From contig NZ_PYAW01000004.1 in assembly GCF_003014755.1 (NCBI RefSeq), positions 62,001-126,000 of the forward strand: a stretch of 64,000 nt of DNA. Direction: 5' to 3'. The DNA is from Chitinophaga niastensis (GTDB taxonomy: Bacteria; Bacteroidota; Bacteroidia; Chitinophagales; Chitinophagaceae). The notes under the pieces were generated by a model. That model was given only the letters and a program-made list of their open reading frames with translations, had not been told where the DNA came from and did no database searches. The position numbers and the translations under genes are program-made. Positions within the stretch are counted from its first letter, which is position 1. Each line of letters begins with the position of its first letter. Positions 43,903-53,147 of the stretch are shown here, piece by piece.

Positions 43903-45108
43903 ATGATATTGGAGAATAATAGTGACTATGATATTTTACTGAATAGCATCAGGGCCGGAGACTGTGCATTGATACTCGGGCCTTTATTTGCTGTAACAGC
44001 CGATGGCAGTAAAGTGAACGAGCTGCTGCGATCTGAATTACAGCATGTTCACAATGTGGATCTTGATACAGATTTTGATAATATTTTTATTGCACGATCT
44101 TATCCTCCGGGCATGCAACCAATCAGACTGGAGAATATTATCGCAAAATTTTATCCGGCTATACAATCAAAAGCACACCACGTTTATAGCCAGATTGCCC
44201 ACATTAATTTTAATACCATTGTAAGCTTTACGCAGGATGAGTTTCTGTCTGCTGCATTCAGGGAAGCTAAAATCAATCATTCCTTCCAATATTTTTATGC
44301 CCGCGGTACTTCTAAAAGACCCGATGAGCAAGGTATGTCGGGTGGTGATAGCAGGTTTTCCAATATGCAGATCCCGACACTTTATAATCTCTATGGCAGA
44401 CATTCCCAGTCGGATTCACTGATCATCAGTTATGATGCATTTTATGAATTCCTGTTTTCATTTATCGGAGAGCAGCAGGCACAGTTAAACGATATGAAAA
44501 TGAGGCTGACAGCATCTAAAGTATTCCTGTTCCTGGGATTTGATCTGAAGAAATGGTATGTGCCTATCATGCTCACCAAACTCTTAAAATCGGGAACATT
44601 AAACGGCAGACGCGTATTGGCTATAGCTACGCTGGATGACACGGCGGAAAGAGAGAATAAAAATTACATGGAATGGCTCACCAGGTATCCTTTGGAAATG
44701 ACCTTTATTGATATGAAGGCAATAGATCTGATGGCGGCAATTACGCAAAATGGTGCAGCCGAAGAGAAAAGCGCCGCTGCTGCGGGAGATGATAATCCTG
44801 TCAGAGGAAAATGCATCTTCCGCCAACAGTTAAAAGGATCGGCGCCAGCTATTTCTTTTGATAAAGCACTCGCTAAGGTAAGTCAGGATAGTGACGAAGA
44901 TGCGTTAATTACAACGAGCGACGGACTATGCAGCTTTATTAATGAAGGCAATGGCAATTCACGGGATATCATTACGCTAAATAGTATTAAAGGGAAACTG
45001 AATACCCTTAAAGGTGAGAAAGGAAATATTACGGAAGAAATGCACCGCATACGAATGGAGGAGTTACGGACAGCTATTATAGACTTAGCTTATGATGCAA
45101 AAATTTGA
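43903..45108 (+). CDS. SIR2-like protein with C-terminal EAD-like domain
   Basis: The 401-aa protein has the arrangement of SIR2-like conflict proteins: CALILGPLFAVTADG near the N-terminus, NFNTIVSFTQDEFLSAAFREA, IPTLYNLYGRHSQSDSLIISYDAFYEFLF and KVFLFLGFDLKKWYV. In active enzymes these positions read GAGxS, TTN/D and LHG; here they read GPLFA, SFTQD and LYG, so NAD hydrolysis is doubtful. The C-terminal 50 residues (IITLNSIKGKLNTLKGEKGN then ITEEMHRIRMEELRTAIIDL) resemble the effector-associated domain EAD11-like fold, which tethers such proteins to NTPase hubs. The stop is followed two bases later by the STAND gene ATG. Confidence 0.7.
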   Translation: MILENNSDYDILLNSIRAGDCALILGPLFAVTADGSKVNELLRSELQHVHNVDLDTDFDNIFIARSYPPGMQPIRLENIIAKFYPAIQSKAHHVYSQIAHINFNTIVSFTQDEFLSAAFREAKINHSFQYFYARGTSKRPDEQGMSGGDSRFSNMQIPTLYNLYGRHSQSDSLIISYDAFYEFLFSFIGEQQAQLNDMKMRLTASKVFLFLGFDLKKWYVPIMLTKLLKSGTLNGRRVLAIATLDDTAERENKNYMEWLTRYPLEMTFIDMKAIDLMAAITQNGAAEEKSAAAAGDDNPVRGKCIFRQQLKGSAPAISFDKALAKVSQDSDEDALITTSDGLCSFINEGNGNSRDIITLNSIKGKLNTLKGEKGNITEEMHRIRMEELRTAIIDLAYDAKI

Positions 45109-45110
45109 TT

Positions 45111-48100
45111 ATGCCAGAAAATAGTAATGATCAGCTCCAGAGAAGATACCCTGGCCCGGTGCCTTTTTCCGAGGCATATACCCAACTTTTTTTTGGCAGG
45201 GGAGAGGAGATCTCGGTGCTGGCCAGTATTATAAAAAGTAAAGCAGTCACTGTATTATTCGGCCGATCAGGTTTTGGGAAATCTTCCCTCATAGATGCAG
45301 GATTATGCCCTCTTTTTGAAAAAAGCACCGTACAACCCCGGTCTGCGGATATATTGTCACCGGCTGGTATCACGGAGGCAGATGAAAAGCCCTATAAGGT
45401 GATTAAGATACGTTTCGAAATAAAACCTTCCGACACCGGCAGTACATCATTACACCATCAGCTCATTACGCAACTGTTCAATCACCTGGAAGGCGCGCCG
45501 GTATTCATGTCCATGCTTAACATACCACAGGAGAAAATCAGCGCCTGGCAGCTATTCAAATCACTGCAATGGAAATTTGCAGATAAATTTTCCGGCATCC
45601 TGTTAATCATGGATCAGTTTGAGCAAGTATTTAATACCCCCCAGGAGCATTTCCAGGAACTCGCTATTGCACTGTCCGAAATTGTGTACAACAGGGTACC
45701 TGTTGCTTTTGACAGGGCATTAAAATCAATGATTGCCGATGTCCTGGATAACCCGGAAAATAGCCCGCAACTGGCGTTGCTGAAAAATGGTATTCCTTTG
45801 CACCTTTTAATAGGCATAAGGTCAGATAAGCTTTATCAGCTGGACGAATTGGGAGAATATATTCCTGATATCTTCAACAATCGTTACCGCCTGAGAAGAT
45901 TGCCTGCTGAAAAAATAGAAGATGTGATGTGTTTACCTGCTACTGAACAGGGAGCTTACATTTCCCGCCCATTTATATACAAACCGGAAGTGTTGGCAGC
46001 CATAAGAAAACATCTCACGGTGAAACAGAATAACCGCAGGGAAGAAGTAAAAGTAGAAACGTTTTTATTGCAGATCATTTGTCAACACCTGGAAAATGCA
46101 GCTATAAAAAAACAACAGCATACCGAAGGACTGGTTATTCTTTCGAGAGAAGATGTCAGCGACTTGAAAAACATTACCAAAAATTATTACAAACAGATAT
46201 ATACCACGCTGCCCGGCAAAACGAATGTATCCGGCGCTGTGGCTCCTTTTAATGCATTCGAGATATTGCAGGTAAGGTACCTGGTAGAAAAAAAACTGAT
46301 TGATGAAAGAACCATGAGCCGTATTTGCCTGGATGAGGCATTTATCAACTCTCTTGGTTTTGATGAAGACCTGCTCAGGAGATTAACAGATACCCGCATT
46401 GTAAGACGGGAAATGAATACCGTTAGTGGAGAGAGTTATGAGTTGAGTCACGATGCTTTTATTGAACCGATTATAGATGTTTCAAAAAACAAAGAACTGG
46501 GAGACCTGGGGAAAAACATTACTGCACATTTTAACACCCTGTTCCAAAACATCTCCAAAGCTGACAGTAGCAGCATCAGGAAATTAATAAGTGATCAGCT
46601 GTTGGATACAGAAGGGAATCTCAGGAGCATGTCCCTGGACAAAACGGACCCCAACCGGGAGTTGTTGCAGATAATGATCGATAAAAAAGCAGTCATCAGG
46701 ATTGAAAACACAGACAGGAAAAAGAAAGGAACGGACAATGAATCGTATGTGCTGAACGAAATATACCGGGATGCTGCTATTCGCATGGGTGACAAGGACA
46801 GTGTGCTAAAGCAGCGACTGCGTTATCTCCGGGCCATCGGTATTGCGCTCCTTTGTGTGCTATTGGTGATTGTAGTATCACGGACAGCCATTAAGGCATG
46901 GAAGTTATACTACCGCCAGAATGCTTATATAACTGCCAGCACACTTAGGTTTGGTAGCAGCGGAGACGCTGCGGATATTTTACAGGATAAGGAAAATTTG
47001 TATGTACTCAGAGAAACCTTTGAAAGGCTGAAAGAAGAAACCGATCACTATGCAGATTTTGTAACTAATAAGCTGGTAGATATATTTAATAACAACGGCT
47101 TCCTGGGCAACAGACTTTCCATACCGGGGAAAATAGCAGAATCATTTAAAGTATCTGTGGTGGATGATATCTTCCTTGTTACTTACCTTAACCGTACTTC
47201 CTACAAAGATATCAATAACAGCGCCGCTGCTATTACGTTTTCTTCGCAGAATAATAATATAGCATCACCCACTGAAACGCCCAAAGATGTAATAGTATAT
47301 ACAAATGCAGGCCGGGATACTTTTTGTTTTCCAGGCGTATTGGAAGCAGGGTTTGTAGATAATGAACCCTTCCTGTATATCAGAACTGAAAGTTCACTCT
47401 CTTTTTATGCCATTAACAGCCATCGCGCCCCGGAACTGATTGAAAGGTGGCCATTTGAATTCAATTGGGTATTGGGAACAGTACAGCAGAATATGTTATT
47501 AGGCAGCAGCAACAACCTTGCTGTCAAAAAATATATTCCGCACACGGCTGCATATATTTATACAGAGGCGGGCGGATGTCTTTCTCAATTATTACCAAAC
47601 CGCATTGCGCAGAAATTATGTTTGCAACCGAACTTAGAACGTATGTTTTACAGTAGTAAAGACAGCATGCTGTTCGTCTATAATGCTGCTACCTCCGGCA
47701 TTCAATATTATAATCATCAGCTGGAGCTCAAAGGACAATGGAAACTACCTGTCGGCGTAACAATGCTCCTTCCGACCGATTTCAACTTACAACATATTTT
47801 TTTCTATAGCCGGCAACCGAATGACGCTGCACGTATTTACGAAAGTGATATCAGTGGCCGTATTTTAAAGGATACCCTGATAACAAGCACCGTATTCAGG
47901 ATTGATTACGCCCCAAACAATAATATCATCGTTAATACACCTGATAAAATCCTATTCCTGACACCGGAATTGTCGTTACTTGCCAGCATGCCGGTTGGAG
48001 ATCCCGAAAATACGATGGGTACGCAATCAGTACTTAGTTCAGCACATGCCATATTGAATTATTATGGACCGCTGATGTATCTGCATTATCCAAATGGAAG

Positions 48101-48467
48101 GTCTGATACCACTAAGCTGCCGGAAGAGATTATTGCAGCTACGTTTTCCACTACAGGAGATACTATTTACGCGAAATCCAGTTCAACATTATACCTGCTG
48201 GATAAACACCTGAAGAAATTACACAGATTACAGTGCGATATATTAGCCAACAACAGGCTGGTATTTAAAAATTATGACAACTATTTATTGCTGGCAGACC
48301 TGCAGGATAAAGATGTGAAATCTGTAGATGGCAACAGCCCGCAAAGTATTTCTCAATGGATCAACATACATAATAAACAGCAATGGCATATCAGTGACAG
48401 TACTTTCAATAAATACGGGTTGGAGAAAAGAGGTATTATTTCGATAGTGAAAAAACTACTTTTATGA
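45111..48467 (+). CDS. nSTAND1-type STAND NTPase with transmembrane segment and beta-rich C-terminus
   Basis: Start ATG at 45111 (1118 aa; an overlapping TTG at 45105 is possible). The N-terminal opening YPGPVPFSEAYTQLFFGRGEE is the hallmark of nSTAND1. Walker A is GRSGFGKSS (residues about 51-59) and Walker B LLIMDQFEQ with Asp near 168. Further helices to about 470 form the arm/winged-helix region (YELSHDAFIEPI). One transmembrane helix sits near 574-592, followed by about 520 beta-rich residues resembling a propeller. Such proteins oligomerise on ligand detection by the C-terminal sensor and activate associated effectors. The stop overlaps the CHAT gene by four bases. Confidence 0.88.
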   Translation: MPENSNDQLQRRYPGPVPFSEAYTQLFFGRGEEISVLASIIKSKAVTVLFGRSGFGKSSLIDAGLCPLFEKSTVQPRSADILSPAGITEADEKPYKVIKIRFEIKPSDTGSTSLHHQLITQLFNHLEGAPVFMSMLNIPQEKISAWQLFKSLQWKFADKFSGILLIMDQFEQVFNTPQEHFQELAIALSEIVYNRVPVAFDRALKSMIADVLDNPENSPQLALLKNGIPLHLLIGIRSDKLYQLDELGEYIPDIFNNRYRLRRLPAEKIEDVMCLPATEQGAYISRPFIYKPEVLAAIRKHLTVKQNNRREEVKVETFLLQIICQHLENAAIKKQQHTEGLVILSREDVSDLKNITKNYYKQIYTTLPGKTNVSGAVAPFNAFEILQVRYLVEKKLIDERTMSRICLDEAFINSLGFDEDLLRRLTDTRIVRREMNTVSGESYELSHDAFIEPIIDVSKNKELGDLGKNITAHFNTLFQNISKADSSSIRKLISDQLLDTEGNLRSMSLDKTDPNRELLQIMIDKKAVIRIENTDRKKKGTDNESYVLNEIYRDAAIRMGDKDSVLKQRLRYLRAIGIALLCVLLVIVVSRTAIKAWKLYYRQNAYITASTLRFGSSGDAADILQDKENLYVLRETFERLKEETDHYADFVTNKLVDIFNNNGFLGNRLSIPGKIAESFKVSVVDDIFLVTYLNRTSYKDINNSAAAITFSSQNNNIASPTETPKDVIVYTNAGRDTFCFPGVLEAGFVDNEPFLYIRTESSLSFYAINSHRAPELIERWPFEFNWVLGTVQQNMLLGSSNNLAVKKYIPHTAAYIYTEAGGCLSQLLPNRIAQKLCLQPNLERMFYSSKDSMLFVYNAATSGIQYYNHQLELKGQWKLPVGVTMLLPTDFNLQHIFFYSRQPNDAARIYESDISGRILKDTLITSTVFRIDYAPNNNIIVNTPDKILFLTPELSLLASMPVGDPENTMGTQSVLSSAHAILNYYGPLMYLHYPNGRSDTTKLPEEIIAATFSTTGDTIYAKSSSTLYLLDKHLKKLHRLQCDILANNRLVFKNYDNYLLLADLQDKDVKSVDGNSPQSISQWINIHNKQQWHISDSTFNKYGLEKRGIISIVKKLLL

Positions 48468-49318
48468 GTGAACTACTGGAAGATCTGCAATTATATCTGG
48501 CAGCATTACCAACTAATACAGCGGTATCTAAATTATATAGTTTACTGCCCAGGGAAATAAAAATGATAGCATACAATGGCAAGCTGAATGCTATCATGAG
48601 CGAATTTTACAATGGTCTTATCTCAAAAGAAAGTTATGATATAGCATTAGCTAATCTGAAAGAATCGCTCTACTTTTTCTTATCAAGACTGGACTCCGAT
48701 AAACTGAAATTATTAAGTACCGGTTTGAATTTACAAAACGGATCTTACAATATCCTCTTTGTAGAGTCTTTACCCACCACAGAAAATCGCTTACAGCTGG
48801 ATGTGGAATTCAGCAGGATCAGCAACATTATCGACCGGGTGAATAAAAACCGTTTCACGCTGGAGCGGCCACTCATGGCCACTACGTATAATAAACTGGT
48901 AGAACAACTGAATCAACATCAGCCATCCATCGTACATTTTTCAGGACATGGACAAACCACCGGTATTATACTCAGCACCGCAGATAACAAAGCGGAACTG
49001 ATACCTACAGCTGCTATCTGCCGGCTTTTCAGTTTGTTTAAAGAAAAGACTTCCTGCGTGTTGCTGAATGGTTGTTACACCGCTGACATGGCCAAAGCAC
49101 TCTCCAAAGAAATCAGGCATGTGATCGGCATGCAGTACCCCATCAGCGACGGGGCTGCCATTAATTTTGCCGAAACTTTCTATACTGCGCTCTGTCATGC
49201 GCCGGAGATAAATTTTAATAATGCCTATGTACAGGGCTTAACAAGACTGCTCGTTAATAACGAAGAACAGGTGAGTACACCTCAGATGTGGGTCAATGAA
49301 ACGTTGTATACCGGGTAG
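48464..49318 (+). CDS. CHAT-domain (caspase-like) protease with N-terminal EAD-like domain
   Basis: The 284-aa protein has an N-terminal helical EAD-like region (residues about 30-75: MIAYNGKLNAIMSEFYNGLI and SKESYDIALANLKESLYFFL) matching the tail of the SIR2-like protein, then a CHAT protease: catalytic His162 in VHFSGHGQTTG and Cys204 in CVLLNGCYTADMA. The strand between (TTYNKLVEQLNQHQP) and the tail (AINFAETFYTALCH) fit the caspase-like fold. Both dyad residues are intact. The gene ends the operon, overlapping the STAND gene by four bases. Confidence 0.9.
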   Translation: MSELLEDLQLYLAALPTNTAVSKLYSLLPREIKMIAYNGKLNAIMSEFYNGLISKESYDIALANLKESLYFFLSRLDSDKLKLLSTGLNLQNGSYNILFVESLPTTENRLQLDVEFSRISNIIDRVNKNRFTLERPLMATTYNKLVEQLNQHQPSIVHFSGHGQTTGIILSTADNKAELIPTAAICRLFSLFKEKTSCVLLNGCYTADMAKALSKEIRHVIGMQYPISDGAAINFAETFYTALCHAPEINFNNAYVQGLTRLLVNNEEQVSTPQMWVNETLYTG

Positions 49319-49494
49319 TGGCGTAAGTGTCTCCTTCTTGCTGCTTTTACACTTTCCTTTTTATTGGTTTAAATAGTGATTGAATTATACCTAATAACTA
49401 ATGAGATGGCAAAAATTGGACATCGCCTGAAAAATATTTTTTAACAATAGAAAAGTGCCTGATCATTTTTTATAACGATTTGGCCTGTTTTCCA

Positions 49495-49797
49495 TTATGA
49501 TCCAGTCCCCTGGATCAGCACAATCCTGCTTACGGATGCTTCTTTGAGGTGCAGAAATTCCTGCCGCACTTTATCCTGTTTAAATGCTTCAAAGTCTGTT
49601 TCATTTTCAAAGCTTACAAGATGTATTTCGTATGGGAGCGCTAGTTCACCGGCAATAAAATTTTCTTTTGTTGGCCGCAATCTTAGCAGCAGTTTCCCTT
49701 TGTATTTTTCAATCAGGGGGATGGCTACATCTTCAAATTGGTGAAAGGTGTGTTCCTGACCTTCATGAATGTAAATGAGTTGTGTGAGGTATATCAT
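49495..49797 (-). CDS. DUF1330 family protein
   Basis: The 100-aa protein has a ferredoxin-like alpha/beta fold with the opening MIYLTQLIYIHEGQEHTFHQFEDVAIPLIEKYKGKLLLRLR and the later LVSFENETDFEAFKQDK, typical of DUF1330/DUF1428-like dimeric alpha-beta barrels. No function is assigned. It is separated from the Tc genes by 47 bases at its start, on the same strand downstream of them. Confidence 0.78.
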   Translation of the reverse strand: MIYLTQLIYIHEGQEHTFHQFEDVAIPLIEKYKGKLLLRLRPTKENFIAGELALPYEIHLVSFENETDFEAFKQDKVRQEFLHLKEASVSRIVLIQGTGS

Positions 49798-49844
49798 TTG
49801 AGTAAAGTAAAAAATAATAGAAGAAAGCTCAGGTGTTTTATATT

Positions 49845-52800
49845 TTACACTAACGAATACGATATTGCCATATACACATTATTGCCTGCATTCTTTTTCA
49901 GGAATGGGAAAATGTTGGAATTTTTATCTATAGATATGTTCCAGCCTGTAATCGGATCTTTGATGATGCTGAGTGTATTGGTGGCCATAATGAGTTTGTG
50001 TTTACTCCAGTCTATACAACAGAAAGAGATAGTGATAGCGTCTTTCATGCCTAAAGACATTGCCCAGTAAGGGAAATTATCGGGTTGCAGGTGAATGTCC
50101 AGTTTCCGTACATTATCATTTGCTGCGGCAGTGAAACGGTACCAGTCTGTTGAGAAATCCTGGTTAAGAGACAATAACTGCAGCAGGTTGCCGGTATTTT
50201 CCAGAATAGCTGTTTTTACATAATCAACGGCAGCCTGTTTCAGGTGTCCTGCTTCTCTTGCAGTGTACCGGATGTGCAGGATAATATCTGAAATGCTGTC
50301 CGTGTCAAATGACGGGATGTCGGTGGGGAGTTCAATGCGCCAGCTGCTGATAGCACCCGCTCCTTCAAACGGGAGATAACGTTCATCATGAAGGTTTAAT
50401 TCAAACAGCCCGCTGTCGTTTTGTGCTGTACTGGTAACGATGGATTGAATGGCGCCGTTGAAGTCCCTGAAACGGTTATCGTCATTTGCAATGTCCCGTG
50501 GGTAGGAATCACTTTCGGAGGATATACGGATACTGCTTCTCAACAAGGAGAGTTTGCAATGAACACTCGTATAAGCCCCCGCAATGCAGGGTACAGACAG
50601 GGCTACACTTTTTATGCGCCGCATGAAAAGACCGGGGCTGTCCATATCGTATAGCCATTCAGGTATGCTTATCTCACAGGCGCCGGTAGCTTTTAATTTC
50701 AACAATGCTAAAGGATCTATACGACGTATGGAAATGTGCCTGGTCAATTCATACTCACGGGTATTGTGGTCGTGATAGGCCATTTCCAGCCTTTTCAGGT
50801 CCAGCGACAATGCCTCGCCCGATAATAATCCCTGGTGGGCACTGTCCCAGTAAGCAAATTTGATGAAGCTAAGGTCATCAAATTCTTTGCGCATCAGTTC
50901 ATATTTCATGGTCTGTTCTGCGCGTTTGGCAACATCAAAAGCAAATTTGTAGCAGTCGTAATATGTTTTTGAAATTTGTCCCTGCATCCAGGTGTAGAGG
51001 TCTTCCTGCGTGAATTTATTACTGAGGTAATCTGTAACTTGTTGCGACTGTTCAATTTGTTTTATCTGATTATCATATTCCTTTTTGGTAATCTGTTCAC
51101 GTATCAGTGAGGAAATGATCTGGCGGCCGTATTGCATCAGATCACTGCCGGCCAGGTTAGCCTGGAATACGTAATCTTCTGCACGCCGGTAATAACCAGC
51201 CATTTTGGAGGCCCTTTCCGCACTTGAAGTAAAGGCGCCGGCCACTTGTTTGGAAAGATCGGAGCCATACGCTGCGGCCTTGGATAATTGTACACCGCCA
51301 AATCCAACTTTAGCACCTACGCCAAGTGGGGTAGCGTGCGCATCAAACTGGGGTATGAATGCCAGTATAGGCGTTGCCAGTTTGAGCGCCATGGACAAGG
51401 TATTAAAAGCGTCTGCCGTAGGCAGGAAAATATTCAGCTCTGCATTTTCATTTTTGTTCAGCGGCAATGTTTTGCCGAGTTGTCCTCCCACCACACTGGT
51501 GACTGCATTGCCGGCAAATTCCATCAACCCTCCCACGGAACTTTCCTGGCGATAGGGTTCTTTTTGCAGATTGATTGCATATTTACTTACCCAGTCAGCA
51601 TATATGCTGTCGAATGTAGCTTCTGTAAGCGCTTTACGTGCCAGGTCTATTGTTTTGAGCTGGTCAATATCTGTGGCTGTATTGCCCAGGATCAGCTTGT
51701 AGTGACGGTAACGTTCAAACACGGTATTCCTGCTTTTCAGCAATGCTTCTGACGCGGCTTCTGCTTCTTTCCACTGCAGGTATTTTATATCCTGCACAAG
51801 GGTTAATATTTTCAGTTCATGTTGTTGTTTCAGCAGGGAAATATGTTCACTTTCCTGTTTCTCAATAGCAGAGAGCAGACTTGCGCCCATTGATTTTATT
51901 TCGGTGCAAATCTCCTGTGCTTTCTGCAATAGCAGCGGGCCGCGTATATTGGAAACGGGTTGATTGATATTATTGATAATGCTGCTGATATCCAGTCCGG
52001 CTGCAGCGGCCTTCACCAGCATACCCGGATCAATAGGAGGTTCAAACAGGGGGAGTTGCTGTATGATACCTTCAATATTCATACAATGACGGATCTTGAA
52101 TAACCTGTCGGCTACGGTATCCCAATAACCCAGCAACTGATCATTTTGCGGAATACAGAAATATAATGACCTGCCTATCCCAAATACTGCATTGACAGCG
52201 TTTTCATCTGTTTTTTTGTTGGAACTGGGTACTGTATTAAATGGAAAATCATTTTCCATCTCTATCATGGCATTACCAAAACTGTCGATACCTGCTTGTT
52301 TCAGCTGAGCGTATGTTTTGGGCGATGTTTTACGGCGGGGTGGTATCTTCTGAGGTTTAGCTCCCAGTATATTTGCTGCCAGTACGTAAATCTGCGTAGC
52401 CTCATTGATTGTTTCCAGGGTGTCCTGTGTGAAGAGGTTATCGCCCCAGGCAATGAGATTGTCCAGGTATTTCATCACTACATTCAGCTGATAAGCAAGA
52501 TAGCGTCCACGGGCAATTACATGTGGCTGGAAGGGTTTGTCGCGCCAGGCCTGTATGCTTTTTTCGACGCGTGTTTTCAGCTCACTGTCTGCAGGATTAC
52601 TTAACTCGGCCAACATTTGCTGGATAAATATGGTAGTTGTTTCTTCCCGGAAGCGAAGAAATTTCCAGAAACGCTGTGGCGCAGGAACGCTGATGTCATT
52701 GCTGGTAGGGTCAAAGATGTAATGGAACCAATGCTGCGCCTCGGCAAAACGTTGTGTATTGCTCAGGTGTATGGCAATAGCCAATGGTGCATGAAAAAAT

Positions 52801-53129
52801 AACTCCCAGTTATAAATGGAATATGCACCGTCGTCACTTACATCAATTTCATTTGTGGGAAATGTAGTAACATATGTTCCGTCGGTAGTATAGGTGGTGC
52901 TGAGATTATCCTGCAACCCTTGCAGGAAGTTTATGTCCAGCATGGCGGGCAATCCGTCGGTGTTCAGTTTTTGTATCAGGTTATCCACGTAGGGGTGATA
53001 GTGATTGGCAAAGGCGTAATTGAGTTGCCTTTTGGCATTTTGCACAAGTACAAAGCTGCCGTATGCGTGGTAAAACTGTTGTTCTGCTTTATATAAGCTG
53101 TAGTTATGAAAGTTTGCTCTGTTAGGCAT
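49845..53129 (-). CDS. Tc toxin TcA, C-terminal polypeptide (TcB-binding part)
   Basis: The 1094-aa protein contains the later part of TcA: a long coiled-coil region (about 400-480 and 680-780, e.g. KAQEICTEIKSMGASLLSAIEKQ, QIKQIEQSQQ), the pore-forming stretch with Gly/Ala-rich helices (GGLMEFAGNAVTSVVGGQ, GVGAKVGFGGVQLSKAAAYG), and the C-terminal TcB-binding domain (IPSFDTDSISDIILHIRYTAREAG). Native TcA is one chain, and here it continues from the 2220-aa gene, separated by only 18 bases. It should assemble with the other chain into the pentameric translocation channel. Confidence 0.85.
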   Translation of the reverse strand: MPNRANFHNYSLYKAEQQFYHAYGSFVLVQNAKRQLNYAFANHYHPYVDNLIQKLNTDGLPAMLDINFLQGLQDNLSTTYTTDGTYVTTFPTNEIDVSDDGAYSIYNWELFFHAPLAIAIHLSNTQRFAEAQHWFHYIFDPTSNDISVPAPQRFWKFLRFREETTTIFIQQMLAELSNPADSELKTRVEKSIQAWRDKPFQPHVIARGRYLAYQLNVVMKYLDNLIAWGDNLFTQDTLETINEATQIYVLAANILGAKPQKIPPRRKTSPKTYAQLKQAGIDSFGNAMIEMENDFPFNTVPSSNKKTDENAVNAVFGIGRSLYFCIPQNDQLLGYWDTVADRLFKIRHCMNIEGIIQQLPLFEPPIDPGMLVKAAAAGLDISSIINNINQPVSNIRGPLLLQKAQEICTEIKSMGASLLSAIEKQESEHISLLKQQHELKILTLVQDIKYLQWKEAEAASEALLKSRNTVFERYRHYKLILGNTATDIDQLKTIDLARKALTEATFDSIYADWVSKYAINLQKEPYRQESSVGGLMEFAGNAVTSVVGGQLGKTLPLNKNENAELNIFLPTADAFNTLSMALKLATPILAFIPQFDAHATPLGVGAKVGFGGVQLSKAAAYGSDLSKQVAGAFTSSAERASKMAGYYRRAEDYVFQANLAGSDLMQYGRQIISSLIREQITKKEYDNQIKQIEQSQQVTDYLSNKFTQEDLYTWMQGQISKTYYDCYKFAFDVAKRAEQTMKYELMRKEFDDLSFIKFAYWDSAHQGLLSGEALSLDLKRLEMAYHDHNTREYELTRHISIRRIDPLALLKLKATGACEISIPEWLYDMDSPGLFMRRIKSVALSVPCIAGAYTSVHCKLSLLRSSIRISSESDSYPRDIANDDNRFRDFNGAIQSIVTSTAQNDSGLFELNLHDERYLPFEGAGAISSWRIELPTDIPSFDTDSISDIILHIRYTAREAGHLKQAAVDYVKTAILENTGNLLQLLSLNQDFSTDWYRFTAAANDNVRKLDIHLQPDNFPYWAMSLGMKDAITISFCCIDWSKHKLIMATNTLSIIKDPITGWNISIDKNSNIFPFLKKNAGNNVYMAISYSLV

Positions 53130-53147
53130 GATGAAACAGTTTAGGGG

